A stretch of 64,000 nucleotides of DNA from Rebecca billardiae RCC1528 (lineage: Eukaryota > Haptophyta). This document shows positions 1 to 9,026 of the stretch, piece by piece. The position numbers and the translations under genes are program-made. A model generated the notes under the pieces. It was not told the origin of the DNA and ran no database searches. It saw only the letters and a program-made list of their open reading frames with translations. Location: the NCBI GenBank assembly GCA_965240325.2, contig OZ251235.1, forward strand, positions 806,001-870,000. The letters are read 5' to 3'. Position 1 is the stretch's first letter. The number at the start of each line of letters is the position of its first letter.

Positions 1-136
1 ACAAGTACCTGCCTTTTGTGATGGTGGTCTCCAACTACATTGCGCAGCAGAAGCCACCCGTGCAGGACGCGGCGGGCATCGTCGTGGGCTACGCGTGGAG
101 CGTGCTGGCCAAGCTGCACGAGCGCGAGCTCGTCAT

Positions 137-171
<35 letters not shown>

Positions 172-287
172 GCGAAGGCGGGAAGCCGGACGCCGAGGGC
201 GAGCAGGCAGCGGCCGAGAAGCCGAAGAAGGCGACAGGGCCGCGGCGTCGGCGCTCAGGCTCCATCGTCAAGGACGAGCAGCGCTGA
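1..287 (+). CDS. C-terminal end of a Der1/rhomboid-like membrane protein (partial)
   Basis: The reading frame is open from base 3 and stops at 285-287, so only the last 94 or so residues are in the window. It begins with a hydrophobic stretch (YLPFVMVVSNYI), a short polar loop, then AAGIVVGYAWSVL. A final helix with a G-x3-G-Y/H pattern directly after an acidic residue is typical of the last helix of the Der1/rhomboid superfamily (in derlins, a DLLGIxxGH-type motif). A low-complexity tail follows: an alternating Ala-Gly run from GCGGGC repeats, then a Lys/Arg-rich end. Derlins act in ER-associated degradation, and algae with secondary plastids also have symbiont-derived derlins in the plastid import machinery; which applies here cannot be told. 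Another multi-pass membrane protein is possible. The frame is solid, the family call is inference. Confidence 0.45.
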
Positions 288-594
288 CGCGCCACCAGCC
301 GGACTCTGGGGGCTTGCGACTGGGGCGCGGACCGTCACCACGCCCTCGCTCGCTGCGACGCACGCTCGGCGCCATCGACGCGCTTGACCGATCTCTCGCC
401 TACAAGCACGCCACTGCGCCGCACATCACTTACAGACTGACTCGTCGGACTCATCACATGCGACAGCAGTGAGCAGACGCAGGCCAGCAAGGGCCACGGG
501 CCCCCGGTGCGCGGCCTGCTGTGACGGCTGACGGCCTCGTCGTAATCACGCGTTGATGGCAGATATGGACTACCACCGGGGCCGAATTGACGAG
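288..594. other. Intergenic, convergent 3' ends
   Basis: Short gap between two genes that converge. I see no gene, repeat or RNA here. Confidence 0.5.
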
Positions 595-2778
595 TCACAC
601 AGTCGTAGTGCCACCCGTCGACGGCGTAGCGGTGCCCTGCTGGCGCCACGAGCGCCTCCTCTTCGCCTTCTTCGCCTTGCCCAGCGCCCGGGCACACGTG
701 CGGTACTGCTCGTACCCGCCGTACCCGAAGAGCTCCTCGAGCTCCCAGTCGAAGTGCTCGAGCAGCGCGCGCCACACCTCGCGCGGGAACTTGAAGACGA
801 ACGCGCAGCCGTCTGGTGTCACGGCCGCAAGTCGGTCGCGCGCATCTTGGTCGTTCGCGAGGTTGCCGTCCGGCTGCACCGGGAGCGCCTCGAGGCTGAT
901 CCACACGCTGCGCGGGCACAGCCCCAGCCTGCTGCCGAGCAGGCACGCGACCGCGCTCGGCCGGCGCGAGATGTCCTCGTACCGCAGCACGACGAGCTGG
1001 GCCCCGCCCTGCCGCCGGCTCACCGTGTGCACGAGCCCGCCTCGCCGTGCCTGCTCGTCCGCGCGGACGAGGTCGAAGGCGTCCCGCATGAGCCCGAGCT
1101 TGGCGATCCGAAGCTCGACGATCGTCTTGAACGCGTGCACCGCGCACTGCCGCTGCTGCTCGGCGGGCAGCCGGCGGATCTCGTCGAGCGCGCGCGTGCG
1201 GTTGTGCACAAGCCCCAGCTGGGCGCATCGCTCGGCAGCTTGCGGCACGCGTGGGCTGAGCCACTCCGAGCTGACAAAGTCGCGCGACTTGGAGAGGCGC
1301 AGCCACGGCGCGTCGTGCGGCGCGCGGTGCATCGCCAGCAACCACTGCAGCGGCTCCCTCACCAGCACGACGAGGGGCGCCGCGCCGCTGTGCGCCAGCT
1401 GCAGCTGCTGCCGCATAGCGCCGAGGTCAGCGGCCGAGTCTGTCGTCCACATGAACTGCGTCGCCTCGCCGCCCGGCATCAGCTCCGTGCCAAAGTTGAG
1501 CAGCATCATGCGCCTGAGGGCGTTCGCGCCCGTGTGCCGCTCGCCGACGATCCGGTAGTGGAGCGCCCCTGCCGCTGGCTCGGCACCGGCACTGGCGGCG
1601 GCGGCCGGAGCGGCGGCGCCGTCAGCGGCGGCGCCGTCAGCGGCGGCGCCGTCAACGGCGGCAGGCTCGGTGATCTCAGGCTTGACGGGGTGGCACGCCG
1701 GCGGCACGGTGGGGAGGAGGTTCGCGGGGCAGTCCGCGCTCCACCGCTTCGGCATGTGCACCGCCTTGAGCATCCCCGACGCGAGCACGCGCCAGTAACG
1801 GTCCCAGTGCGCGTCCCCGCTCGTGTTGGTTCTGTGCAGCGCGTCCTGCTCGTTGCCGAGCGGCCGGATTTTCAGCTGGTGCTTGCAGTAGAGCTGGGTG
1901 CAGTGCAGGAAGCGCGGCACGCCCATGTACTCGAGGTAGTCCGAGATCAGCAGGTCGTCCGAGATCCGCGCGTCCAGGTTCGCTGTCAGCGCGCTGAACC
2001 GCGCCTCGAACCCCTCCAGGTCGCGCGAGAACGGCTCGAGCGGCATGCGCCACCCGCCAAACGCCTCGGCGACGTCGATCGTGTCGAGGTGCTTGCGCGC
2101 GGCGAGGATGCCCTGCGTGTTGCTGAGTGTGCGCCCGACGAGGTTGAACCCCGACGCCCCCATCGACACCCGGTAGCTCGCCGACTCCGCCGCGAGGGCC
2201 TGCGCCATTCCGCGCGGGTAGACAATGTCGTCGTCGCAGATCACAATGTGCGTGCGAGCGATCGCCTCTGCGTCGGCGCCACGCGGCAGGCCGAGCACGC
2301 GCGTGATGTGCGGCAGCCGCTCGTGGAGCAGCCAACGCACCGTGGGGACCAGCTTCGTCGCCGGGCCCCAGTCCCGCCCGCACCGGTTCACTGTGACACG
2401 GTGCGCGACCTGCTCCGGCACCTCCGCGGGGAACTCCTGACCAGTGCGCGCAAAGCGGTCTGGCAGGTTGAGGAGGATGTCGTCGAACGGCCGGTACTGA
2501 TGCTCCGAATCCAGCGAGCGCAGCGTGTAGTAGAGCGAGCGCAGCCTTGTGGGCGATGTGGTCAGGCTGGCGATGAGGTAGATCGTCGCCCTCGCCGCCG
2601 AGGCGGCCGTGGCCGGCATCGTTCGCGGCCCTGCGGGAAGTCGGACACTCGTACAGTACTCCGATTTTCGCGAGACGACAGTCTGAACAAGGGGCTTACC
2701 ACGCGTCTGAACAGTCGGGCTGCCGGTGACTGACGCAGCGCGTACGCCGTACGTCTGCGTACCGAGTGCGCACGCCAT
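595..2778 (-). CDS. Glycosyltransferase-sulfotransferase fusion protein
   Basis: About 727 residues in one exon. The N-terminal half reads like a glycosyltransferase: TIYLIASLTTSPTRL at the start, a KLVP segment, then an acidic DDDIVYP motif (near 2217-2237), the DxD-type metal/nucleotide-sugar site, followed by SDDLLISDYLEYMGV. A low-complexity linker of Ala-Ala-Asp-Gly repeats (about 1610-1660) leads to a second module. That begins with RIVGERHTGANALRRMM (about 1506-1548), which resembles the P-loop of glycan sulfotransferases, and continues with VVLVREPLQWLLAM and LVVLRYEDI, typical of the PAPS-binding fold. The protein could both extend and sulfate a polysaccharide, probably in the Golgi. 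The upstream-most possible start is GTG; the first in-frame ATG is at 2778, and a second ATG at 2619 lies just before the first conserved strand. No signal anchor is visible, so a 5' exon may be missing. Domain names are from motif reading. Confidence 0.7.
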   Translation of the reverse strand: MACALGTQTYGVRAASVTGSPTVQTRGKPLVQTVVSRKSEYCTSVRLPAGPRTMPATAASAARATIYLIASLTTSPTRLRSLYYTLRSLDSEHQYRPFDDILLNLPDRFARTGQEFPAEVPEQVAHRVTVNRCGRDWGPATKLVPTVRWLLHERLPHITRVLGLPRGADAEAIARTHIVICDDDIVYPRGMAQALAAESASYRVSMGASGFNLVGRTLSNTQGILAARKHLDTIDVAEAFGGWRMPLEPFSRDLEGFEARFSALTANLDARISDDLLISDYLEYMGVPRFLHCTQLYCKHQLKIRPLGNEQDALHRTNTSGDAHWDRYWRVLASGMLKAVHMPKRWSADCPANLLPTVPPACHPVKPEITEPAAVDGAAADGAAADGAAAPAAAASAGAEPAAGALHYRIVGERHTGANALRRMMLLNFGTELMPGGEATQFMWTTDSAADLGAMRQQLQLAHSGAAPLVVLVREPLQWLLAMHRAPHDAPWLRLSKSRDFVSSEWLSPRVPQAAERCAQLGLVHNRTRALDEIRRLPAEQQRQCAVHAFKTIVELRIAKLGLMRDAFDLVRADEQARRGGLVHTVSRRQGGAQLVVLRYEDISRRPSAVACLLGSRLGLCPRSVWISLEALPVQPDGNLANDQDARDRLAAVTPDGCAFVFKFPREVWRALLEHFDWELEELFGYGGYEQYRTCARALGKAKKAKRRRSWRQQGTATPSTGGTTTV

Positions 2779-2878
2779 GATGCAGTTTGCCACTGTCAGT
2801 CGCCTGGCCCGCCATCGTCCTGCTCGGGGTATCCGGCTAGCACGAGGCCCCGAGTCCAGCGGAGAGCTGCCACCCTGC

Positions 2879-3958
2879 CTACTCAGCGCGCCCGCCGAAC
2901 GGCCAGAGCACGCGGCGCCACCACGGCCGCCGCTTCACCACCAGCCACGTCACCTCGTCCAGCTTGCCGATGCTCGCCCATGGCGTGCCGACGCGCGCGC
3001 GGAACTCGGGCGCGACATCTCGCCGGCCGAGCTGCTTGAGCGCGTAGCGCTTCGCGGGGAAGAGCTCGCGAAGCTCGGCCTCGGGCACGGCGAACGGCGG
3101 CCCCGGCGCCGCGGACTGCTCGTACTCCATCACCACGAGCAGCAGCCGCGCGCGCGGCTCGAGCAGCTCATCCAGGCGGCGTGCGTACGCGGGGCGCATG
3201 GCAGGCGGCACGGCGACGAGCCCACCGCGGTCCCACGCGCGGCCAAAGGTGCCGAGGGCGGCGCGGCCGCAGTGCTCGCCGAACCAGTCGCGCACGGCGA
3301 GCCACACGCCGCCACCCGGCCCTGGCTGCTTGTCCGCCCGTGCCGCCGCCGTCAGCCCCGCTGATAGCCAGTCCGACTCGCCCGCTCGCGCGAGCGGCGG
3401 CGGCGGCGATGCCGGTGTGCCCGGCGCGTGCGCGTCCAGGTAGTAGCCCGTGCCGAGTTCGCGCGTGGTGTACACGTAGCCAGGCTTCTCGCCAATGAAC
3501 GCGCCCGAGAGGATGAAGTCTGCCTTGCCACCCGGCGGCGGCGGCCGCGGCGTCGCGCGGCCCATCCGGAGCTGCGGCTGCTCCGCAGCAAACTGTTCGG
3601 CCGCGAGCGCGACACCATCGACGCCGACGACCTCGTGGCCCTTCGCCGCGAGATGCGGCATGTCGACGGTCTTGCCGCACAGTGGCACGAGCACGCGGTG
3701 CGGCCGATCTGCCGCGCCTCCGGGGAAGAGCGCTTCCTCGTTTGCCGACAGCGCCGGATGCACCTTGGGCTGATGGAAGGCGATGTAACCGTCGCCCCAG
3801 CGGCCCTCCCAGCGCGCGAGGCGCTCAGGCGTGGTGGCGTCAGGCGCGTAGTAGCAGTACGCGCCGAGCCCCGCACTCGCGAGCAGCGCGAGGTGGCGCG
3901 GGCGCAAGAGCGCCACGCGTGCGAGGCCCGCCGCGAGCCGGCCGAGGCGCGCCGTCAT
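2879..3958 (-). CDS. Thiopurine S-methyltransferase (TPMT) family methyltransferase
   Basis: About 359 residues. The family pattern is clear: RW..R(W)GDGYIAFHQ at residues 54-63, VHPAL, a LFPGG segment, then the SAM-binding strand and loop VLVPLCGKTVDM (about 89-100) followed by KGHEVVGVD (about 107-114). The late WDRGGLVAVPP..R..YA block is also typical. TPMT-family enzymes transfer methyl from SAM to S, Se, Te or halide acceptors; algal members often make volatile thiol or halide products. The substrate is not predictable. Residues 1-37 are hydrophobic with Arg (LAAGLARVALLRPRHLALLASAGLGAY), suggesting a membrane anchor or organelle leader. I chose the ATG at 3958; the frame is open to a GTG at 3982. 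A 68-residue region around 160-220 is Pro/Ala-rich and may be an insertion. Decayed pieces of the 5' half of this gene recur at 6941-7325 and 10219-10603. Confidence 0.85.
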   Translation of the reverse strand: MTARLGRLAAGLARVALLRPRHLALLASAGLGAYCYYAPDATTPERLARWEGRWGDGYIAFHQPKVHPALSANEEALFPGGAADRPHRVLVPLCGKTVDMPHLAAKGHEVVGVDGVALAAEQFAAEQPQLRMGRATPRPPPPGGKADFILSGAFIGEKPGYVYTTRELGTGYYLDAHAPGTPASPPPPLARAGESDWLSAGLTAAARADKQPGPGGGVWLAVRDWFGEHCGRAALGTFGRAWDRGGLVAVPPAMRPAYARRLDELLEPRARLLLVVMEYEQSAAPGPPFAVPEAELRELFPAKRYALKQLGRRDVAPEFRARVGTPWASIGKLDEVTWLVVKRRPWWRRVLWPFGGRAE

Positions 3959-4039
3959 CGTGGCCGGCGTGATGAGGAACACTCATCAGGCTGAGGAACC
4001 CCCTTTGCACACAGCAGGAACCTCCGCTGCGGACCCGGT

Positions 4040-4777
4040 GGCTTGCAAACCAAGCCCCCCAAAACGGGATGGCGAGCACTGGGCGACGCGAGGGCCCGCC
4101 TGCGCAGCGCTCCCAAGGCCGCATGCGGGCGTGACAGCCGTGCGCGGGCACTTTGTGGGGGCTAGAAGACCCGTAGGCAGCAATCGTGCCGCCTCGCCGA
4201 CGCCCTCGCCGCCCTCTCCGCGCGCAGAGACCTGCCGGATGGCAAGCGCAGTTCTGGAGAAGGCCTGTCCGACGAGCGTGATGGGCACGCGTGCGCCCCT
4301 GGGGCATTCAAAGGTCGGCTTTTTCGCTTCTGCGAGATGGGCATGGGAGTACTCAATATCACTGCTTCGCCGGCAGCCATGCCGACATCGATCAGACCGC
4401 GCACACACGCTCGACAGCTGGCAGGCCAGCAACCGGTTGAAATGGCGGCGCGCGTGATCACAAGGCTGTCGGCGAGGAGACCGCAGTGCGAGCCAAAGGA
4501 GGGCGCGCAAGACATGCATCTCGGTCGTGAGGCGTGCATGAGCCGCGAGCACGGGCACGACGTGCACGGCAAAGCCCGTCATGCGCCTCGACGCGCACGC
4601 GCCGCGGCGGACGACCGAGCAGGGCGCGCGCAGGCTGGCCTTCTTGGCGGCGGCTGTCCGGGAGTGCCCGCGCACGCGCAACGCGTATTCAAAGAGCTCC
4701 CGGAAGGCATCGACTCCGGCTGGAGGGACGGTGCCTTTCGCCGCGCGAGGGGTTTTGGGGGGCTTGGTTTGCAAGCC
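4040..4777. mobile_element. Candidate non-autonomous element with 26-bp perfect terminal inverted repeats
   Basis: GGCTTGCAAACCAAGC and ten further bases at 4040-4065 recur as a perfect reverse complement at 4752-4777, leaving about 686 bp between. The interior has several overlapping open frames but none that I recognise. Exact 26-bp inverted ends 738 bp apart are what a MITE-like or introner-like DNA element looks like. I could not identify a clean target-site duplication. It sits immediately upstream of the TPMT-family gene. Confidence 0.5.
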
Positions 4778-5863
4778 GGTGGATCGGTCCGGACGCCGGA
4801 AGTGCCTTTCGCGTTCTCGAGGCGCCCCCCCCCCGTCCGCGGTGCAAGTGTGCACCTCAGCATCCGCAGCATGGGCGTACTACTACGGGAACCCGCACCC
4901 GCGACCCCCGTGTAGTCAAGGGCGGTGGTGTAAGACTGTAAGCTAGTTGTCAGTTGTCACCTGTGGCTCTGGCGTCCGCCGGGAGGGCGGCTCGGTGCGT
5001 ATGTATCACAGCCAGACAAGCATTCATTGTCGCTCGGTCCCCACATTAATGATACATGCTACAGGATCACGTCGTAGCTCGCAGCGATTCGGCTCGGACG
5101 CCGAAACTACTTGACTATTAACAGATTAGCAGACGATAATTGCCGACGTACGCCGCATCTATCACTCATCATCAGGCTGACAAGTCAGGGCGCGCGCTGC
5201 CCGAGTGCGCCGATAAGCTATACTCTTAGGATGAAGTCAAATCATCAATCTGATTCAATCAGTGGCACTCGGGTCCCAGTAGGCAGTAAAGTTTACTCAG
5301 AATACAAGACGCACACAGCTCAGGCAGGCGAGAGAACGGCTGCGAACAGTCAGAGTTGATTGACCGTCACTGACGGTAGTTCTGAATGTTATCATAGTAG
5401 TTACAGTAAGGTTCTAGTCGCGTCTAAGTAACTGTAAGCTAGCATAAGGTAGTCCGCAATGTCTATCTACTGATGTCCGTTAGGAATGCCCGCTATAGGC
5501 GTAGCTAGCGCTCGGTAGTCATAAGTCAATCAGGTCACTGCCGCCCTGGTCAGCTGCAGCTATCGGCACTGTCGACACTCACTCGACAGTCGCCGTCGGC
5601 GGACCGGCGGCGGCGGCGGCCGCTCGGCGCTCAACTCAGTTCAAGTCCAACGGTGAGTACTGTCTACTAGTACTGAGTCACCTGGATAGTCCGCGGCCGG
5701 GTCCGGGATAACCCGTGGCGACATAATAATATTATATATAATAATAATAATAAATATATATTTACTAAATACGTTCTGAGAGTAGCTCTCGCTATGCTAC
5801 CAAAGTGTCAATTACAAGTGTCACGGACACGCGATTCAGATATATGAATAAAGTTTCATATCG
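4778..5863. other. Intergenic, no gene seen
   Basis: Lower GC than its surroundings, with an AT-rich patch at about 5722-5770 (TAATAATAATAAATATATA). It carries one diverged copy of the dispersed element at 5290-5332. No supported coding frame. Confidence 0.5.
5290..5332 (-). repeat. Dispersed intron-end-like element, copy 1 (diverged, short)
   Basis: AGTTTACTCAGAATACAAG followed by ACGCACACAGCTCAGGCAGG matches the element at 7036, 10314, 15221 and 34412 with a few changes. On the minus strand it reads as a pyrimidine-rich stretch ending in TTCTGAG, like a 3' splice site. Confidence 0.6.
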
Positions 5864-5884
5864 CAGCTGGCGTGCGGCCGGGGG

Positions 5885-6850
5885 TCACCTCGCAGTCACA
5901 GTCACACACTCGCTGCTGTTGACCGCAAAGGGCGCAACCTCCTGGATCCTCGACATGAGCCACAGCTCGTGCCGGACGTGGCCGACCGCGCCGTCCATGT
6001 TGGTCAGGTCGCTCGGCCACTTGAAGCGCGATGCTTGCTCCGGGTCGATCAGCGGCGGCTTCTTGCTGCAGCAGTGGCACCCGCCCATCAGCTCGCACAT
6101 CGGCGCCTCCCTCCTGGCCACCAGCTCGGCCAGCTGCGGCCTGTCCTTGAACAGCCCGGAGCACGAGAGGTGGCGCGATTTCCTCGGCTTGCCGAGCGTC
6201 TGGTTGAGCGTCTGCCGCCAGCCCGGGTTCAGCTTGCCACCCTGCGCCTCGAAGGCGAGCATACAACGCTCCACGTCCTCCATCATGCGGTAGGTGCGCA
6301 CCCAGCAGTCCGCCTGCAAGTCCGGCAACGAGAGGGCCATGCGCACAGACATCAGCCCGCCAAAGACGCACGCGAAGCGCTCGAAGCCGAGCTGCGGGTC
6401 CACGCCCTGCGCGAACACCGCACGCGCGGTGCTGCTCGCGAAGAGCTTCATCGTCTTCTGCAGCGCGCCCTCCCCGCCGCGGCCGTACGAGTAGAGTGAG
6501 GAATAATAGCTGCACGGGTCGCGGTAGCTCACGACGACGAAAGCGCGCTTTCGGTCGGCGATCGTCGAGGACTGGAACTCGCGGCGCATGTCGAACCTGC
6601 CCTTCCCCACCAGCATGGGGAGGAGCTCCCTGAGCGTCGTGCCGCCCGTCTTGGGCATGTGGTTGAGCAGCAGGACCTTGCGCCCGGTGAAGACGAGGTC
6701 CTCGCCCGGCTCGCTCGGCTCGCTGGCGGGCGCGATCAGCGACGGAACAGTCGAGTGACGCATCCGGCCGAGGAAGGCGCCCAAGTTCACGAGGGCCGGC
6801 AATAACTCTTTAGTCCGGCCATCAGCTTTGTGGCCGCGGCGCGGCGGCAT
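5885..6850 (-). CDS. Sulfotransferase, tandem copy 1
   Basis: About 321 residues from the ATG at 6850, the start shared by all three copies (MPPRRGHKADGR). Residues 64-73 read HMPKTGGTTL, the 5'-phosphosulfate-binding loop of PAPS-dependent sulfotransferases; residues 105-120 (VVVSYRDPCSYYSSLY) fit the 3'-phosphate-binding segment with its Arg and Ser. A Cys-rich stretch (CELMGGCHCCSK) follows near residue 270. These enzymes move sulfate from PAPS to glycans or small molecules, usually in the Golgi lumen, but no N-terminal anchor is visible here. This copy has a changed C-terminus (ECVTVTAR) from a small local rearrangement, where copies 2 and 3 end GEVTPGRTPAV. The frame stays open upstream to 6988, but that stretch is out of the TPMT-derived sequence and is probably not the native start. 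Confidence 0.8.
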   Translation of the reverse strand: MPPRRGHKADGRTKELLPALVNLGAFLGRMRHSTVPSLIAPASEPSEPGEDLVFTGRKVLLLNHMPKTGGTTLRELLPMLVGKGRFDMRREFQSSTIADRKRAFVVVSYRDPCSYYSSLYSYGRGGEGALQKTMKLFASSTARAVFAQGVDPQLGFERFACVFGGLMSVRMALSLPDLQADCWVRTYRMMEDVERCMLAFEAQGGKLNPGWRQTLNQTLGKPRKSRHLSCSGLFKDRPQLAELVARREAPMCELMGGCHCCSKKPPLIDPEQASRFKWPSDLTNMDGAVGHVRHELWLMSRIQEVAPFAVNSSECVTVTAR

Positions 6851-6940
6851 TGCTCCGCGCGCCTCCGGACGGACAGCGACGCCGACAGCGCGGCAGCGCC
6901 GGATCAGGCTGATGCACTTTTGCACTAATAGAAGGTGCCA

Positions 6941-7325
6941 ATGTAACCGTCGCCACGAGGAAGTATGTAACCGTCGCCCCAGCGGCACTTCCAGCGCGCG
7001 AGGCGCTCACCGGGCGTGGTGGCGTCGGGCGCGTACAGTTTACTAAGAATAAGAGACGCACACAGCTCAGGCAGGCGAGATTGACGCCCGCCAACTGTCA
7101 CCGCCCATGAAGCCGTCGCCGATGGTAGCGCCGCCGGAAAAAATCGTTCAGCCGTTACTAGCAGAACACGCCGAGCCCCGCAATCGCGAGCAGCGCGAGC
7201 ACTGAGCAGGTGGCGCGGGCGCAAGAGCGCCACGTCAACCGATGTGCCGCTCTGCGAGGTCCGCCCGGCGAGCGGGCCGCCGAGGCGCGCCGTCAGCGGC
7301 GTCAGCCCGGCCCCGGTCATGGACC
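6941..7325 (-). pseudogene. Decayed 5' fragment of the TPMT-family gene, with an inserted element (unit 1)
   Basis: On the minus strand this reads LLRPRHLLSARAARDCGA and later YAPDATTPGERLARWKCRWGDGYI, matching the N-terminus of the protein at 2879-3958 (LLRPRHLALLASAGLGAY...YAPDATTPERLARWEGRWGDGYI). Nucleotide matching runs from about 6941 to 7325 with frame changes, a small internal duplication of ATGTAACCGTCGCC, and a 122-bp insertion at 7036-7157. It sits just upstream of sulfotransferase copy 1, in the same orientation. Confidence 0.85.
7036..7157 (-). mobile_element. Introner-like insertion, copy 2
   Basis: The parent TPMT sequence reads GGCGCGTAGTAGCAGTACGCG; here it is split after GGCGCGTA by about 122 bp that starts CAGTTTACTAAGAATAAGAG and ends ATCGTTCAGCCGTTA, after which TAGCAG resumes. 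That defines the insertion edges to within 1-3 bp. On the minus strand the insert begins near GTAACGG and carries TCTCTTATTCTTAG near its end, that is, a GT start and a pyrimidine tract plus AG like an intron. The last AG lies 6 bp before the edge, so clean splicing would not restore the parent reading frame exactly. Confidence 0.7.
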
Positions 7326-7654
7326 TTCATCGTCACTCGGTACTCACTCTAGTTAGTCTTACACTCACGTCTCACTCATCACTCAGGGCGAGTCAGGCCG
7401 CCGGCGGGACAGCACTCACAGCAGCTGACGGATACTGACGACCGCGACTGTGAAGTCAGAAGTGTGAGCCGCGTTATTTATTGGTGTGGTGCTAGCTAGG
7501 TCTTCCAGTATTTTAAGTCGACCGGACTTAACTATAGCTATAGGTCTAGCTATACCGGGATGATGATTGCGTCATCATGCGATTTTAGTTGTAAATTCTA
7601 CATGCTCGTACGGCCGGTCTTGGGAGTTACAGCTGAGTTCACATCCGACTTGTC

Positions 7655-8260
7655 GCGAACCGATTTAGCTCAGTCGTTTCGGGCTCTTCATTCCCTCGGA
7701 CATAACCGTAAGTCTCCTGTTGGACACCCCGCGAGGGGCTGTAGTCCTGTCCAGTGTTCTGACGGATTTGTTGTCGAGGTTTTTCTCTCCCCGCCTGGTC
7801 TTACCCAGGTGTTCCACCCTGCGTGCTCGTCTGCTCTGTGGCTTCGTAGAGACTCCGTCTTTTGTGGGCGGTGAGCCCTTCTTTGCTGCTGTGGCTTTGT
7901 GATGAGGCTCTTTTTGTGTCTTTGTTGTTCACCCGGGCGACTGTACCCGGAGGTTGCGCGTCGCGTACCGTGCTCGTTTTTCTTGTCGTCTTTTTCTTTG
8001 TCGGTCATCTTCTCGTGCCCCTCTTTCGTTCGTCTTTTTGCCGACTCCTCGCTTTTCATTCCCCCCCGGAGCCGCGAGGCTCTCGCGAGGTCGAAAGCGC
8101 TTCGCATGAAAGGCCAAGAGTTGCCCGCGTCGGTCGCTGGATTCGAACAGGTGACTTTACGGTTGTGTCGAAGGCGTTGAAGAGCCCGAAACGACTGAGC
8201 TAAATCGGTTCGCGCGAACCGATTTAGCTCAGTCGTTTCGGGCTCTTCATTCCCTCGGAC
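7655..8260. mobile_element. Fold-back element with tRNA-like ends (unit 1)
   Basis: The left end (7655-7701) and the sequence right of the palindrome (8214-8260) are identical 47-bp direct repeats, starting GCGAACCGATTTAGCTCAG. The segment 8213 down to about 8140, on the minus strand, is a related copy facing inward. It contains TAGCTCAGTCG, a perfect pol III A box (TRGYNNARNNG), and GTTCGAATC, a perfect B box, about 54 bp apart. The left end keeps the A box but has a decayed B box. The T and acceptor stems do not pair properly, so this is tRNA-derived (SINE-like) and not a tRNA gene. A 72-bp near-perfect palindrome spans 8178-8249. Confidence 0.65.
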
Positions 8261-8992
8261 ACGACTATCTTAACTAGTTTCTCCGCCGCCGCGAGTCAAT
8301 TATTCGGTGACCAGCTTACGGCTACGGACGGTTCGAGCCTGCTGCGCTATTGTACATGTAGGGCCGCGCGAGATACACATGTGGATTATCCGCGATGCCG
8401 ATATGATGATGCTGATGAGCGTGGTGAAACCCGCCGATTCAATAAAGGGCGGCAAGTTCAAGCAAGTCGTTATAACGTACATCACATCGGCTGTTAGGTA
8501 ACTAGCTATACTTGATAATGTTCTAGTGTCCGAGTAGTGATGGCTGACGATAACTTTATGGCATATGCTAGAATATTTGTGAATACAGTATATGTACATT
8601 CTGCAGTATATGTACATTCTGCCGACTCGGCTCACAGTCGATGATCTCGTCGAATTGCAAACTTGTCAGTGCACTGCTTGTACCCCGAAGCTTGTTGCCT
8701 GTTGGGCCAGTTATGTATGCTGTTGGCAATGGCATGCGGTCCCCGCGCCCTCTGCAGGCGGGCTGTCCACAGTGGACGGTGGTGCCAGCGGGCGCTAGGT
8801 GGATCTCGGACTCAGGTCAGTGGTTTGAGGTTGAGTGGGGGGGGGGGTGGTTGGTTCAGGGCGGTCGGTTGGGGGCTGGCCAGGGTCATAGGGCTGGAGG
8901 CTTCGTCGGCCGCCGGGCGCCAGCAGCCAGAATCTGATCGTACCCGGTCCCGCCGGAGCCCGTCGTTATAAATCAAGGGCGGGGAAATAGTT

Positions 8993-9026
<34 letters not shown>

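Noticed and set aside
553-2733. 726-codon plus-strand frame over the glycosyltransferase-sulfotransferase gene
   Set aside because: Arg/His-rich antisense shadow without motifs.
6851-6988. Native start of sulfotransferase copy 1 at 6988
   Set aside because: This extension is encoded by TPMT-derived sequence in the wrong frame and is absent from copy 3; the shared ATG at 6850 is the better start.
8120-8213. A functional tRNA gene on the minus strand
   Set aside because: A and B boxes are perfect, but the T stem has three mismatches out of five and no acceptor or anticodon stem forms.
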